This document shows, in pieces, positions 1-11,884 of a DNA stretch of 64,000 nt. Position 1 is the first letter of the stretch, and each line of letters begins with the position of its first letter. This DNA is from Cinclus cinclus (lineage: Eukaryota; Chordata; Aves; Passeriformes; Cinclidae). The DNA lies in assembly GCF_963662255.1 (NCBI RefSeq), contig NC_085046.1, positions 129,873,332-129,937,331 of the forward strand, read 5' to 3'. The notes under the pieces were generated by a model. The model was not told the origin of the DNA. It saw only the letters and a list, made by a program, of their open reading frames with translations, and ran no database searches. Both the position numbers and the translations under genes were made by a program.

Positions 1-492
1 GTTTCTCCCACTGGTGAATGCTATGTGCAGTTTTGAGCACCACAATATAAGATATAAAGCTATTAGAGAGTGTCCAAAGGAGGGCCACCAGCATGGTGAA
101 AGGACTGGAGGGGAAGCCCTGTGAGGATTGGCTGAGGTCACTTGGTCTGTTCAGCTTGGAGGAAACCTCATAGTGGTTTTCAGCATCCTCACAAGGGGAA
201 GTGTGGTGGCAGACATTGATCTCTCTGGTGACTAGTGGGAATGGCCTGAAGCTGTGTCAGGGGAGGTTTAGATTGGATGTTAGGAAAAGCTTCTTCACCC
301 AGGGGGTGGCTGGGCACTGGAACAGTTCCCAGGGAACTGACCACAGCACCAAACATGACAGAGGTCAAGAAGTGTTTGGACAATGCTCTAAAGCACATGG
401 TGTGACACTTGGGGATGTTCCTGTCAGGGCAAGGAGCTGTGCTTCACTCATCCTTGTGGGTCCCTTCCAACCCTTTTTATGATTCTGTGAAC
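1..492 (+). mobile_element. CR1 LINE 3' end, cut by window edge
   Basis: The sequence reads as the 3' part of an avian CR1 retrotransposon in sense orientation. It has the degenerate coding tail and UTR phrases typical of CR1 ('gtccaaaggagggccacc', 'ggatgttaggaaaagcttc', 'cactggaacag') and ends with 'gtcccttccaaccc' followed by 'atgattctgtga', a variant of the CR1 terminal octamer repeat. No poly(A) tail is present, as expected for CR1. Its 5' part lies outside the window, so total length is unknown. Short open frames here on both strands are debris of the element. It lies in the last intron of LAPTM4B and has no visible function. Confidence 0.88.
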
Positions 493-3230
493 ACTTAGAA
501 ACTCATTATAGAAAAAACATATTTCCTTCAGGCACTTTTGATAAATGCTACTTTTCTCCCTACACAGAGAAATGTTAAAACTTTTGAAAATTGGCCTCAA
601 TAAAATCAGTACATTTAGTAGCTTCCAGTAAATTTTGTACAGGAAGAAAAACAAGTGCTACATTAATATGCTTATTTCCTTTCAAATAAAATACAAAATT
701 GATTAAATAATCAGTGATATTTACATATAGTCCAGAGCTCATTGTCACATGAAGTACTAAAGGAAACCATTTTGTGGCTCAAGTCTCCAAAACAGAGCTT
801 AAATTTAGGAAATCTGGATTTCAGAAAATTTTAAGAAAAAATAGATACCTTAATTTTATGTTTTCCTTTGTAATCTCAGACTGCTCAGAAGAAAACCACA
901 TTGTCAAACTTGACAGGGAAACACTGCAGAGAGAGAATTATTCTAAGCCTTTCCTGCCTAGAGAGTGAAGCAATCAGCTGGCTGTAGCTGTATATGCACA
1001 CAGACATCTTCTGTTTTCCCCAGGTGATTTTCATAACATCTGTGTAGTCAAGAACCTAACAGTACATTTGGGACCATCTTGAATGGGACAGGTGGTCTCA
1101 ATGGCAGCCTTCCCTCCAGAGCTTTGTCTGCTGGCTGCTGCTCCACTGCAGCTGAGCATGCTTTAGGTTGCCATTAATGGCTCCTCAAAGCACCACAGCT
1201 GTGGGAGGAAATTCCACTCTTCTTGGCTGGGTGAATGACAGGACAGCAGAGAAGTAAACATGAAATTAGTAAATGTGATTGCATACCATTTAACCCTCTG
1301 CAAACTACACAATGGTGTCAGATTGGTGGGAGTCAGTTGTTGGTCATGGCTGGAATCACTGAGATGAAATTAACCTGGAGCAGAGGACTGGTGCAATTAG
1401 GTATGTGCTGCTTAAAACCTCTTCTTTCAGTTCAGTTGTTTCTGAAGCCAATGCATCAGCTTTGTGCATACTGAGAACGTACCCTGCATTAGGAAAGGTG
1501 TGCAGTGACTGTATTCCAGCACTGTATTCAGCACTGGCTCTGGCATATTCTTCCCATCTAACACTATTCACCTTGTGGTAACTCTCCCTCCTCTTTTTAA
1601 TAAACAGAGAATACAGCCTGAGCCCACTGACACTTTGTATTTGACCTTTGTGGAACAAAGGGCAACTTTTGCCTTCTATTCTTTTCCTCCCCACATATTC
1701 ACATTGGCCTTCCCTAGGGATATGGGTGTCTAAAATGTAAAAGTCATTTCTGCAGAAGAATTACATGCAGTTCATACAGAGCTGTGGTGAAGAGCCTGGG
1801 GCAAGCATTTCTAGGCATTTCTAGGCCTAGACAGAAATTTTTCAAATATATATTTATTTTGTACATATTTTCACAATTTAGCACCTGTCTCATACAGTCA
1901 TATGCAAGTGTCATCCAAGAGAGTTTTGACTCTGTGTTGATGTTTCCAACACATTTTAAGAAGTTTCAAATAATAGGCCTGTTTTTCAAATGTGAGATCT
2001 TTATAAGGAAAAGTCGAACAATTTGTCAAAGCTTCAAACAATAGCAACAGGACCAGGATTAAGTTGCAGTAGTAATGACCCTAATTCCACACAACTATTT
2101 GTTGTCTCCTGTCCCTGTCACCTGTGTGATGTAACCTGAAGTCCTTCAGCATAAATCAAAGGTGTTTTTACTGAAAAGATGAAGTTTGAGAAAACATCAT
2201 GAATGCTTACTATAGCCATCAGTAGTTATCACAGACCTTTTTAATTTATAGCTTTTTTGGCATTTAAGATCTAGAAGGTGTTTGATAAAAGTATATTAGA
2301 GTTGTGTTTGTTTCTAACAAGACATCAACAAGGTTTTTTGTCATGGGATCTCTCAAATGTTTAACAGCAGCCAAACAGAATGCTGTTCAAACTCAAAACT
2401 GTTGTTGTGCAACTGTACCATTCCATCCAGTGGAGAATATGTTGAAAAAAGCTGTTGAAAACAGTAATCCAACATTCTGTGGCGACACATAATGATTTCT
2501 GTTGATTTCAGTGAGGTTTGGATGAGAATACAGAAATAATAAATTCATCAAATGTGTTACTTTACTCATACGGATCTGAGCACATTTTCTCCTTTAGAAA
2601 GAGGAGATCTAAGAGCTAGAGTTCAAACAGAAATCACTGCAGCAATATGAGAAAACCTATACATATGCTGAAGTAAGAAAATTTTCTCCTGGAAGTTCAA
2701 GTAAATGTGGAATCAGCTGCAAAGATACGGCATGATTATTGAATAATGCAATATGCCTCCCAAAGCAGGCAAACAAAGAAACAAACAAAACACTGTTGGG
2801 ACAAGATTAGCTACAAACTGTTTGAATATACAAGTATTTTTTCTGTGTTTCTTCTCAGATCTATCTCTGAGCAATGTCTTAAAAAAACTTATTCTCCAAA
2901 ACCAGATTAACCAGGATGTAAAAAATATGAAATTACATACGCTTATATTAACTGAATATGTTGTAGCCATTGGCAAACTTGTTTGGTAATTATTTCTTTC
3001 AGAGAAGGTCATCCTTTATCATGTGTTTTATAATACAGATGCTTATGTAATACAATTAACCAAACCACTCAGATGACACCAGCTAAGTCAGGAACAGGAT
3101 TTCTTATGGGTCAGTTATGGATTACTTCTGCATATTATACAAGGCTGCTTATCACAAAATGCTTAAATGTTATTGGGAACAAAGCCCAGCTCTCAGCACT
3201 CCCTGTCCCACTTGAGCATAGGGCTACATA

Positions 3231-3473
3231 CCTTCCCTTCCCTTCCCTTCCCTTCCCTTCCCTTCCCTTCCCTTCCCTTCCCTTCCCTTCCCTTCCCTTC
3301 CCTTCCCTTCCCTTCCCTTCCCTTCCCTTCCCTTCCCTTCCCTTCCCTTCCCTTCCCTTCCCTTCCCTTCCCTTCCCTTCCCTTCCCTTCCCTTCCCTTC
3401 CCTTCCCTTCCCTTCCCTTCCCTTCCCTTCCCTTCCCTTCCCTTCCCTTCCCTTCCCTTCCCTTCCCTTCCCT
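3231..3473. repeat. Perfect (CCTTC)n microsatellite
   Basis: A pentanucleotide array with pyrimidines on the + strand and purines (GAAGG) on the - strand. From 3,231 to 3,470 it is 48 uninterrupted identical copies (240 bp), with a partial copy after it. It produces artificial open frames on both strands (PFPSL repeats on +, GREGK repeats on -) that are not genes. Arrays of this length and purity are usually unstable and highly polymorphic. The mirror symmetry of the all-pyrimidine strand makes triplex (H-DNA) formation plausible, which is inference. Confidence 0.98.
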
Positions 3474-5450
3474 CCTAACTGAAAACCTCATATCTGGAAC
3501 ATTCACATGGCAGATTGGAGCTGTGGGTTTGAACCCTCTTGGTTTGAGACCCCTAGAGCTCTGATTTCAGAGTCTTGTCTGTGATGCTTTTACACCAGAC
3601 TCTTGTATAAACTGTAAGCAATGTTACCTCTGACTGCATCTTAAAGGATGATGTTAAAATGGTGCTTGCTTCTTAAATACAATTTATGTAGTCGTAGGGC
3701 TTAGGAAAGAAGTTAGGAGCTTCTGTCCTTTAGCTTTCAGGCATCCTATAGGACTGAACTCTGCAAATACCTAATCTTTTAAATTTGCTTGCAGGTCTAC
3801 TGAAAAAAAACCCAAAAAACCAGAATGTCTTCACATAGGGTTTTGAGTGCCAAAAAAATGTGGGTACTTCATATTTTTTGTAGTAACTGGTGAATTACAA
3901 TCTCAAACACTCTGCAAACATTAATCCCACAGCATTCAGGCAACTAACATATGTTTTTCTCAACTCACAACAAAGAAACTAAGAAATGCAAAAATGTAAT
4001 GCCTGGGAAGCAAAATGCATCCGTTTTCTGAATGGAGGTTCTGCCTTGGGGTACCACATAACTAAAAGATGCACTTATGCTTTTGTACTATATCAATTAA
4101 TTTAGACTGTATCAATTCTAATTAGATTCATACACAAGACTGAATAGCGAGTTTCTATTTTCCTAGTTTCTGAATTTACCCTTTGGCTCAGTGACTGGCT
4201 TCCATTTTATATCTCTGGAGAGCATAATGTACTGCCTGAATATCTATGTTGGTTTATGGTCAAGGCACTTATCTGTTTCCATTAGCCATGCTGAAATTTA
4301 AAACAAACACAAGAAACTACTCCAGAAAACTACTCTGATCCAGATTCTCATCTCAGCTACTTTGGTATAAATTCAGTGATTGTAGTTCTAATGAAATTAT
4401 CTTTTCTTGTAATATGTTGGCCATTTTAACAATAAGGAGTTAAAAGCTGAAATAGTTCAGGTTTTTATCATAGTTCTCCCTTTTGCCAAAATAGATTTAC
4501 TTGAGGAAAGATGAAAAAAATATTAAGAGAAAGTGAGGGCCTGAAACTCCATTTTTGTAAAAAGTAATCTCTTACAGAGGTAGAGTTGCAGGATTTGTAA
4601 TTAGAATTGGCTGAAGAGTTATTCAAAATGTCATGGAAGCTGAAGGATGATTATTTAGACTTACAACTGACAGATGAATAAGTAAGAGTAACAAAACCAC
4701 ATTGACAGAAAGTAAATTAGTTTGAAGGGCTTTTACTGTATGAATTATGTGAGACACTTGGTACTTGGTGTCCCAGCTGGTGCCATTCAACAAACTGAGT
4801 GTTTTCTTCCATTTGTTGCCTCTCACATTTATTCACCTTAACCTTTGTTTAATATTCTGTGCATATTTTCTTTTAACTTTTTTTCGTTTAACTCAAACAC
4901 TGCTGGGCAAAGGTAGTAATTTTTGAATTCTGCTCCTTCTGCACTGGTGATTTTTTTATGAGTGTTTTTTTCTTTTTAGGGAATGAAAGATCAGGATATT
5001 TAAATGTTTAAACAAAAAAATGTGTGGGGAGTAAGCCTGTAAAGTCATCGCTGATAGAGCTGTTCAAACAAAAAAGCATTGCCAGTAATAAGGTTAAAAC
5101 ATTAAAAACATTTAGCAAATGTGCTTTAGCCTTCTAATATAATATTTTCTTGTGAAATATCTGAACCTTTTTAGCAGCCTCCCCAGTTCATACCTCACGT
5201 ACTTTGAATATTCCTATAGAAATCCATATGCCTTAGGATTTAACCAGTGACTTCTCCAAAATGGCTCCTGGAGGATTTGTGACAACCTGCCACTGAGGTT
5301 CCTGTTAATAAATACCTTGGGGTGAATTAGAGTGAAATATTACTGAATGTTCAGTGTAGATATAAGACAGACTTATTTAAAAAGTATTTAATTTCAGCAG
5401 AAAGCAGGCATGTGACCATTTAGGTTCTTTTCTATAGAAGTATAAAAATG

Positions 5451-5729
5451 TCACGAAGGAAGGAAGGAAAGGAAGGAAGGAAAGGAAGGAAGGAAAGGAA
5501 GGAAGGAAAGGAAGGAAGGAAAGGAAGGAAGGAAGGAAAGGAAGGAAGGGAAGGAAGGAAGGAAGGAAGGAAGGAAGGAAGGAAGGAAGGAAGGAAGGAA
5601 GGAAGGAAGGAAGGAAAGGAAGGAATGAAGGAAAGGAAGGAAGGGAAGGAAGGAAGGAAGGAAGGAAGGAAGGAAAGAAGGAAGGAAGGAAGGAAGGAAG
5701 GAAGGAAGGAAGGAAGGAAGGAAGGAAGG
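5451..5729. repeat. GGAA/GGAAA microsatellite with 13-bp higher-order period
   Basis: An all-purine (+ strand) array of about 275 bp. The left part (about 5,455-5,535) alternates two GGAA units with one GGAAA unit, giving a roughly 13-bp higher-order period. The middle and right parts are mostly pure GGAA with a few single-base variants (GGGAA, AATGAA, AAAGAA). GGAA is the core of ETS-factor sites, so clusters of it can bind ETS proteins, but nothing here shows that this one does. The lysine/glutamate/glycine/arginine open frame across it, and the serine/phenylalanine/proline/leucine frames opposite, are artefacts. Confidence 0.97.
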
Positions 5730-8622
5730 CATAACCACCTGTGGATGTGACAGTGACAAGATTTGGCTGTTGTAATTTTGATGTCTGTGGCCATACTAAT
5801 GGTTACAGTTTTGTTCCATTGAGCGCCTGCAAAATAAAAAATTCATCAGGTTATGTACCTTCAGATTAGCAAAGGAGCACCCAGATCCCTTCCAGGGAGG
5901 GGATTCTTTGTGTCTGATGCAACACTATGGACCATGGAGAGTTTTCCGATGGAGAGTTCCCGAAAAGGGTCAGGAGGTGTTTGGAGTCCTTGGTGGTCTA
6001 CAGTCCTCTCTAGGAATATGACCACTATTTGACCTTGCTTCTGCACTTGTGCTGCATGTTATGTGGTCACCACAGAACAGAAAAATTGGCTCCAGAAAGG
6101 GACTGCCTTACCTTTGTACAGTCCCACCTTTCTGTTCTGTTCCAACTTGCCCACTTGAATGGTCTTTAGTGTTTAAGGCATAGCAGTGCATTATCTCCTA
6201 GCTGTCCAGACTTCTACAGGCATTCCCACCTCCTCTCACTTCTTGTTGAACTGTTGGGAAGTGAGGAAGTGTCTTCTGAGGGCCCTTAGGGCCTTTGACC
6301 CATGTATGTGGTTTGGGTCTGCAGAACGAAGAAGAATGCTTACCTCCCAAGATGTAAAAGCCTCACCAAGAGGCCTTTCTCCTACCACAACAGATTTCAT
6401 TTCATACAAGAGTGAAGGGAATGGAGAAGTTTACTCATATCATGAATTCTCAGGCCAGGAGACTGGCTGGAAATGACAGCAACCTCAATGCTGAAATAGT
6501 AATATTGATGTAAACACAGTAGTCTTAGGACCTGTGGATTTAAGAGAGGATCAGAGCAGAGGAAAAGGTGTCATCCATTATTTATCAGCTCATCTTTATC
6601 ACTGGATGATGGACAGCTCTTTGGATAGTGTCTGCTGCCATTTCTTGTCACATCTGATGAAACTGACTGTAAACCTGAAAGAAGTGGATCACAGGCTGGG
6701 GCTTAGCATTATGAAAGTGCAGTAAGACAGCTAAATCTTCACAAACGGAACTTGGATTCATCTTCAGAGTCACCTGTAGATTAAATTTAATTACAAATTA
6801 TATTGTGTCATAATAAACCATTGAACATGTTTCAGTATATTTGAGAAATTAGTGGGGGTTTTTTGTAACATGAGGATTTTACTAGAAATCCTGTTATTAA
6901 ACTAGTGATCAGTGCTAGGGAGAGGATTTCATCTGTAGTGCTTTTCATAGTTAACATGCTTTATTACTGTGATTTACTGAGGTTACATTGCAAAACATTA
7001 TTTTTATCATAATATTTATTTGAAATTCTAAATGTTATCCTAATTTCACTAGATAAGTAATCATAAGATGCTTGCGGCCTTTGAGGATGACATAATTTAT
7101 TAAATGCTTTTCAAATACAAGGGTTTTTAGATTGTGTAGTGCATAAAATACTGTATTTACAAGCTCAAACATATGTTATTAATGAAGAGCAATGGCTCTG
7201 ACAATTTCCTTTTCTAAGTAGTAAAACTTTTCTGATTAGTCATTCTGTAATCTTAACAACGTGCACCGATGTACTTGAACACATGGTCATCAATGCACGT
7301 TTGTAAACTCACATGAGTATAATGTGAATCACACTTGGAACTATCCCACAGAAGTCTGTTCCAAAGTCTATTTAAATCTATGGAACGATTCCTACTGATT
7401 TTGTATGTTGTGGTTGATGTCCAACAGGGATGACTATGGATGTTTCTTTGCAGAAAGCAGGTTATCAACTTCTATAAGAACTGATGAAATCCTCTCATGG
7501 CAAAACTCCCACTGGCTTTACTGGGATCAGGATATTCCCTATGTACATTTAGATGATCAGCTTTGCACAGTCTTTAATGACCAAGAAGCAATGCTGATAA
7601 ATCTGAAAATTCCATTATGAATAATTTATCATCAGCTGCATAAAGTATCTCAGACTGCACTTCAGTGATATTCTTATGTGTTATTGAGATATTTTAGGAA
7701 ATGTACGCTTATTCTTCACTCAGACATCTATTTTAACCTCAGTTCCTGCTGGGGTTCACAGACCAACTCCTCCTTCTCCTTCACTCATGCAAACTAGCTA
7801 ATGTCAGTGCAGGTGCCATTAAAAATTGCATGATGGCTGGCATGCTTGCCTAGACAAGTAGGAATCTTGGTTCAAATATCTCTTCTGCCTTGCGTGGCCT
7901 GAACTTGCATCTCCCATGTCCTAGAAAGCTGCCTGGACTCCAGTGAATGGGATGATATACGACTAAACCTATCCTGATTTCCTAATTGCTATCAGATGTT
8001 GAATTATTCACTGAAATGCTTCTTCCTTCTCATGGCTGAGTACTCCAGAAGTATAGAATTGGAGATTTATTTAGGGATTAGGTAATTTGTTCTTCATTTA
8101 CTTTCTTTTTCCCCACTCCAAAATAATTATTAGCTATTCCAGGGAGGGCTCAGAAGGCAAGGTTTTTAGGACTTTTCTCACTTAGGCAGTTTGAGCACTC
8201 CTCCAGCAGACAAGGTTTAGTGCTTCTGACAGAGGAGAGCTGCAGAAGCAGCAGCCACTGTCACTGCCAGATTGAACAAATTCAGGTACCAGCAGTAAAC
8301 GGATGAGATCAAGCTGTCACTGAGGTTACTAAGAAATGAGAAGAAATCATGTTTTCTTTCATAATGAAAACAGTATACATATTGAAGGAGGAACTTCAAG
8401 CTAATATTATTTCTCTTCCTAACTATTCTGCCCCTGCTTAATAATTTACCTTTATTTTTGGTTTTGGAGTTTGTTTTAGCGTTTTAGTTGGTTTTTTGGA
8501 GTTTTTTGTTGTTGTTTTGGGGTTTGTTTGATTGAGGACAAGGCTTTAGGGACTTTCTTTTCTGTAAATTTTATAACTGGACTTCTTTTTTAAAAATAAA
8601 AACTTTTTTTCCTTTCCTGCAG

Positions 8623-8697
8623 GTCCTGTTACCACCATATGATGATCCTGCGAATGGAGCTGCTAAAGATCCACCACCACCTTATGTGTCAGCATAA
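8623..8697 (+). CDS. LAPTM4B: LAPTM4B terminal coding exon (C-terminal tail)
   Basis: This exon encodes the last 24 residues of lysosomal-associated transmembrane protein 4B: VLLPPYDDPANG, then AAKDPPPPYVSA and a TAA stop at 8,695-8,697. The exon starts in phase 0 after 'cctttcctgcag'. LAPTM4B is a four-pass membrane protein of late endosomes and lysosomes. Its cytosolic C-terminus carries PY-type motifs; here PPPPY includes a PPxY motif, the kind bound by WW domains of NEDD4-family ubiquitin ligases, which in this family guide sorting. The LLPPYDD start and the PPPPYVSA end match the mammalian protein as I recall it. The middle is one residue shorter (DDPANGAAKD against DDATVNGAAKE). The four membrane segments are encoded upstream of the window. 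The paralogue LAPTM4A fits less well. Confidence 0.95.
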   Translation, partial: VLLPPYDDPANGAAKDPPPPYVSA

Positions 8698-10660
8698 GTG
8701 AGAGTGCTGTGTCCCTAGGGAGGATAGTTTTACTTCACAGACATTGAAGCAATAGTTTGATAATTTCACTTCCAGAATATAACCTCCATGGGTTACACCT
8801 TGCTGTTTTGCTGACATGTTGAAACCTAAATTGTATGAGTCATATTCTGTAGATAGTTTTAATAATTTGCTGCAACTACAGTAGTGTTTCAGAAACCTGT
8901 GAACTAGTTTCAAAATAATTCTGGGTAGCACTAGGGTTACAGTAGTCACTGAATAGCTTTTTCCACCATGTCTGACATACAGTGCTAGAGACTTTGCATT
9001 CTCAATCAGGTTCAGAGTGTAACTTAATTTTTTTTATTTGTAAAACTTCCAAAGCATTACAAATACGTTTCTCAGATGCCCACATTCAACTTCAGAACAC
9101 AGACCAAGTAAAAAAAAGTGACATTCCAGTTCATTCCTCTTCTGCAAGTATTTTTGAAGTTACTATGCTATAAATGATGCTGATGATTGCAAGAAGAAGA
9201 ATTAGTCTTATGCACTCTTCTCATCAACCTGGCAAATGGGAAACATATTTAATTGGGAAGGATAAATATGGGAAATGAGAATAGACAAAGCACTCTATGT
9301 GTAACAAGCCAGAACCTGTGATCCACACAGAATCACTTAATCCCAGCCTGAAACCATTCTAATGCTAAAATAAAAAAGCTAGCAAATTCTGATAACTTTC
9401 TTTTCCCGCCTACACACCTTTCTCCTCCCCACTAACTTCACAAATAGTATTTTGAGGTCACAAGATCCCTGCTTGAAAGTCCCATGATTAAATGACAAAG
9501 CCGTGTCTTTCGCCCTCAACATGCAAATGTTTTCACATCGGAATGTGCCTGTAAATATCGCAATGTTCTGCTGAGCGTAAACTAAATTACGCAGATTCTA
9601 AGATACATGTTCCCAACCTGTGGGGAACTTAAGCATGTAATTTCCTTGAGCATCAGCAGATATGTTTTGTCTGTTTCTCATGTACATCAACATCGGGTGA
9701 TTAGATTCCTTTTATGACTGAGCTGGTTGTACTGAGAATCTTTCTCATGGGGCTCACCCATCCATGAATGCTTGTGTGAGGTATTTATTGCTTCTCTAGA
9801 GAAGTGCCTCCTGCACATGTAACTTTTTTTTTAATGAAGTTTCTACTTTTAATTGAAAAGGAACATGAAAAGGGAATATACTGTGTGTCTCTACCTCTCC
9901 TTGTTTCCCTCTGCATTGTCTCCTCTGTATTTGGGGTGACCAAACAGGCTGAAGATAAACTGGTGCCATTGCACAGCACCCCAGGTAAAGGGCAGTGCAG
10001 AGCTGAGTCACAGTTTGGAGGGGCACCAGAAGACACCAAGGTGCCATCTCTCCAGTGGCTGGGCTGGCACGTGAGTCCACACCCTTCCTGAGGAGGACGC
10101 CTGTTCTCACCCTTAGTGCATTGACTCCATTCTGCTGACTGAAGAAATGTGGAACTTCTCCTGACTTTTTCTGGAAAAGATCTTTCCAGAGGAGCACAGG
10201 ACCAACAAATTCTTGTCACAGAGATTGCAACTGTGATCTGTTCTTGCAGAGGCCAGGGAAGGAAAGGACAGACTCTGCCTGTCTCTTCCACACTCCTGGC
10301 AAAAGGCAGGTCTCCATCTGCTTGTTGGAATTTTAGTTCATGGTTTATCTACTCTGAGATCAAGCTAAGCACTGCATTTGAATGAACCAATCCTGAAATC
10401 CATCCACCGATTTTTGTCACATCCTATCTTCTTCCTTCTGAAGAATGCCATCTGCTCTCATTACAGATATTTTTGGGAATTAATCTGAATTTTGGGGTTG
10501 TGCTGGCCGGCTGGGCTTCTGAGCTTCATTTTCTTTCATTCTGGATAGTTTTGTGGAGGATGTTAAGCAGTCATCTGTTTGAGAAAAGCTGGTTGTAAAT
10601 ATGTCACATCTGTGTATACAAACTTCTCTACAATAAAAGGGATTGTTTCCTCAAGACTAT
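8698..10660 (+). other. LAPTM4B: LAPTM4B 3' UTR
   Basis: AT-rich sequence follows the LAPTM4B stop codon. A canonical AATAAA at 10,632-10,637, followed by T-rich and TG-containing sequence ('atattttttatggtct' from about 10,664), is the best distal poly(A) site and gives a UTR of about 1.95 kb. Another AATAAA at 9,369-9,374 could be a proximal alternative. A frame of 168 codons on the - strand (9,785-10,291) has no recognisable domain and is disregarded. The exact cleavage point is inferred from the signal alone. Confidence 0.65.
10632..10637 (+). terminator. LAPTM4B: Likely distal poly(A) signal of LAPTM4B
   Basis: AATAAA in the context 'ctctacaataaaagggattg', about 1.94 kb after the LAPTM4B stop codon, followed within about 30-45 bases by T-rich downstream sequence. 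This is the strongest such signal between the stop codon and the intergenic region. Confidence 0.6.
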
Positions 10661-11834
10661 GGAAATATTTTTTATGGTCTTCTAAGCACAAACATACACA
10701 AATTCCTGTCCAATCAGTCTTTTGTAGTAGAATTTTCTCTGTAGATGACTAAAATATAGTTTATTAGTCCACTCACCAGTCACTTCATCAGTTTTCCCAT
10801 AATACTGTACAAATGGAGGAAAGGACAGTAAATTGTATATTGTACTGCCTAATAAGACCAAAAGATAATTCAAGGTTTTAGTTCACTGTCCAAAACTGCA
10901 GGGATTTTTTCAGGTCTGATGAAGTGTGCAATACTGAACAGGGCTAAACTGAGCTATACTGAAAGCTGGGGCTTCTTTTGCTCCATACCATAATAGGAAT
11001 AATGTGCTAATTCACATGGAATTTCTTAAAACTTTAGCTTGTCTCACTAAAGAATCAAGACTTCTTCACACATCCCATGCGTGCATAAATGTGAGTACAG
11101 TGTGTCCTGCCAGAACTCCTCTTGGATTTGGTCCAGTTTGAGTTAAAGAGGTCAGGAAGGTTATGGTATCATAACCATAACCCTGACATTCTTGCACACA
11201 GAGTAAATAGCTGGTTAGGAGGTAACAGATAATGTAATATAAGTTTAGTTCTGGTGACATATCAGAGGATCCCCATGAGAAATGAGTTCCACTGCTCCCA
11301 AATAAAAATGAGATTCTATGGGTTACACTGAGATGTGAACTCCAGCTGAAGGGTTTTTATCCTCAGGTGTTGAATTCATTCTCCATTTCCGTGTATAATT
11401 CTGGGGAATTTACGCCACAGCTTTTCTGTAATTCATTTTTTAATAGTCATCTGTGAATCAAAAGCCCATTAAAAAGCTGGCTTCTTAAGTTTCTGTGTTT
11501 TGGGAACTGCTTACTCCTAACAGTTTTTTCCAATATTCCTTGCATTTTTTCCTTTCTCACAGATATTAGGAGCATCTGCTTACTTACTGCTCTCCTGGTT
11601 TTGTATCTGAAACTCTAATATAGTGGCCTTTTATTAATAATTTTTAGTAACTTAGGAGTGGAAAGAAAATACTTTGAGGAAATGTTGACGTGAAACATCA
11701 TTAAATGTAAGGCCAAAAGCAGCAAACGGGAATCTAAACTTTGATTGTACCAGAAATATAAGCAGATCTTTTGCTGAAATCTCTTCTTCTGGGTTTTTTT
11801 TTTTGTTTGTTTGGTTGGTTTTTGTTTTGTTTTT

Positions 11835-11835
<1 letters not shown>

Positions 11836-11884
<49 letters not shown>
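11836..11884. repeat. (TAT)n microsatellite
   Basis: About 16 uninterrupted copies of the trinucleotide TAT/ATT, directly preceded by a T/G-rich stretch (11,791-11,835). The frames of poly-Ile, poly-Tyr and poly-Asn through it are artefacts. Confidence 0.98.

Larger units (their letters stand above)
1..8622 (+). other. LAPTM4B: LAPTM4B last intron (3' portion)
   Basis: This stretch precedes the terminal LAPTM4B coding exon and ends in a good acceptor: a T/C-rich tract and 'ctgcag' just before 8,623. I looked for the preceding exon, which should encode the fourth membrane segment and the cytoplasmic start of the tail, and did not find it, so the whole stretch is treated as intron. Besides the CR1 tail and the two microsatellites listed separately, it is AT-rich unique sequence. 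A T/G-rich low-complexity run (GTTTT/GGTTTTTT) lies at about 8,455-8,525, shortly before the acceptor. Open frames of 60-90 codons here have no recognisable domain and no splice context. Confidence 0.8.

Noticed and set aside
3073..3564. 163-codon frame of PFPSL repeats and its mirror on the - strand
   Set aside because: Direct translation of the (CCTTC)n microsatellite.
5432..5794. Ser/Phe/Pro/Leu and Lys/Glu/Gly/Arg repeat frames
   Set aside because: Translation of the GGAA-type microsatellite.
7405..7620. 71-codon frame considered as a possible upstream LAPTM4B exon
   Set aside because: The sequence does not resemble any part of LAPTM4B and has no matching donor.
9785..10291. 168-codon and 133-codon open frames on the - strand
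   Set aside because: They lie within the LAPTM4B 3' UTR, antisense, with no recognisable domain or splice signals.
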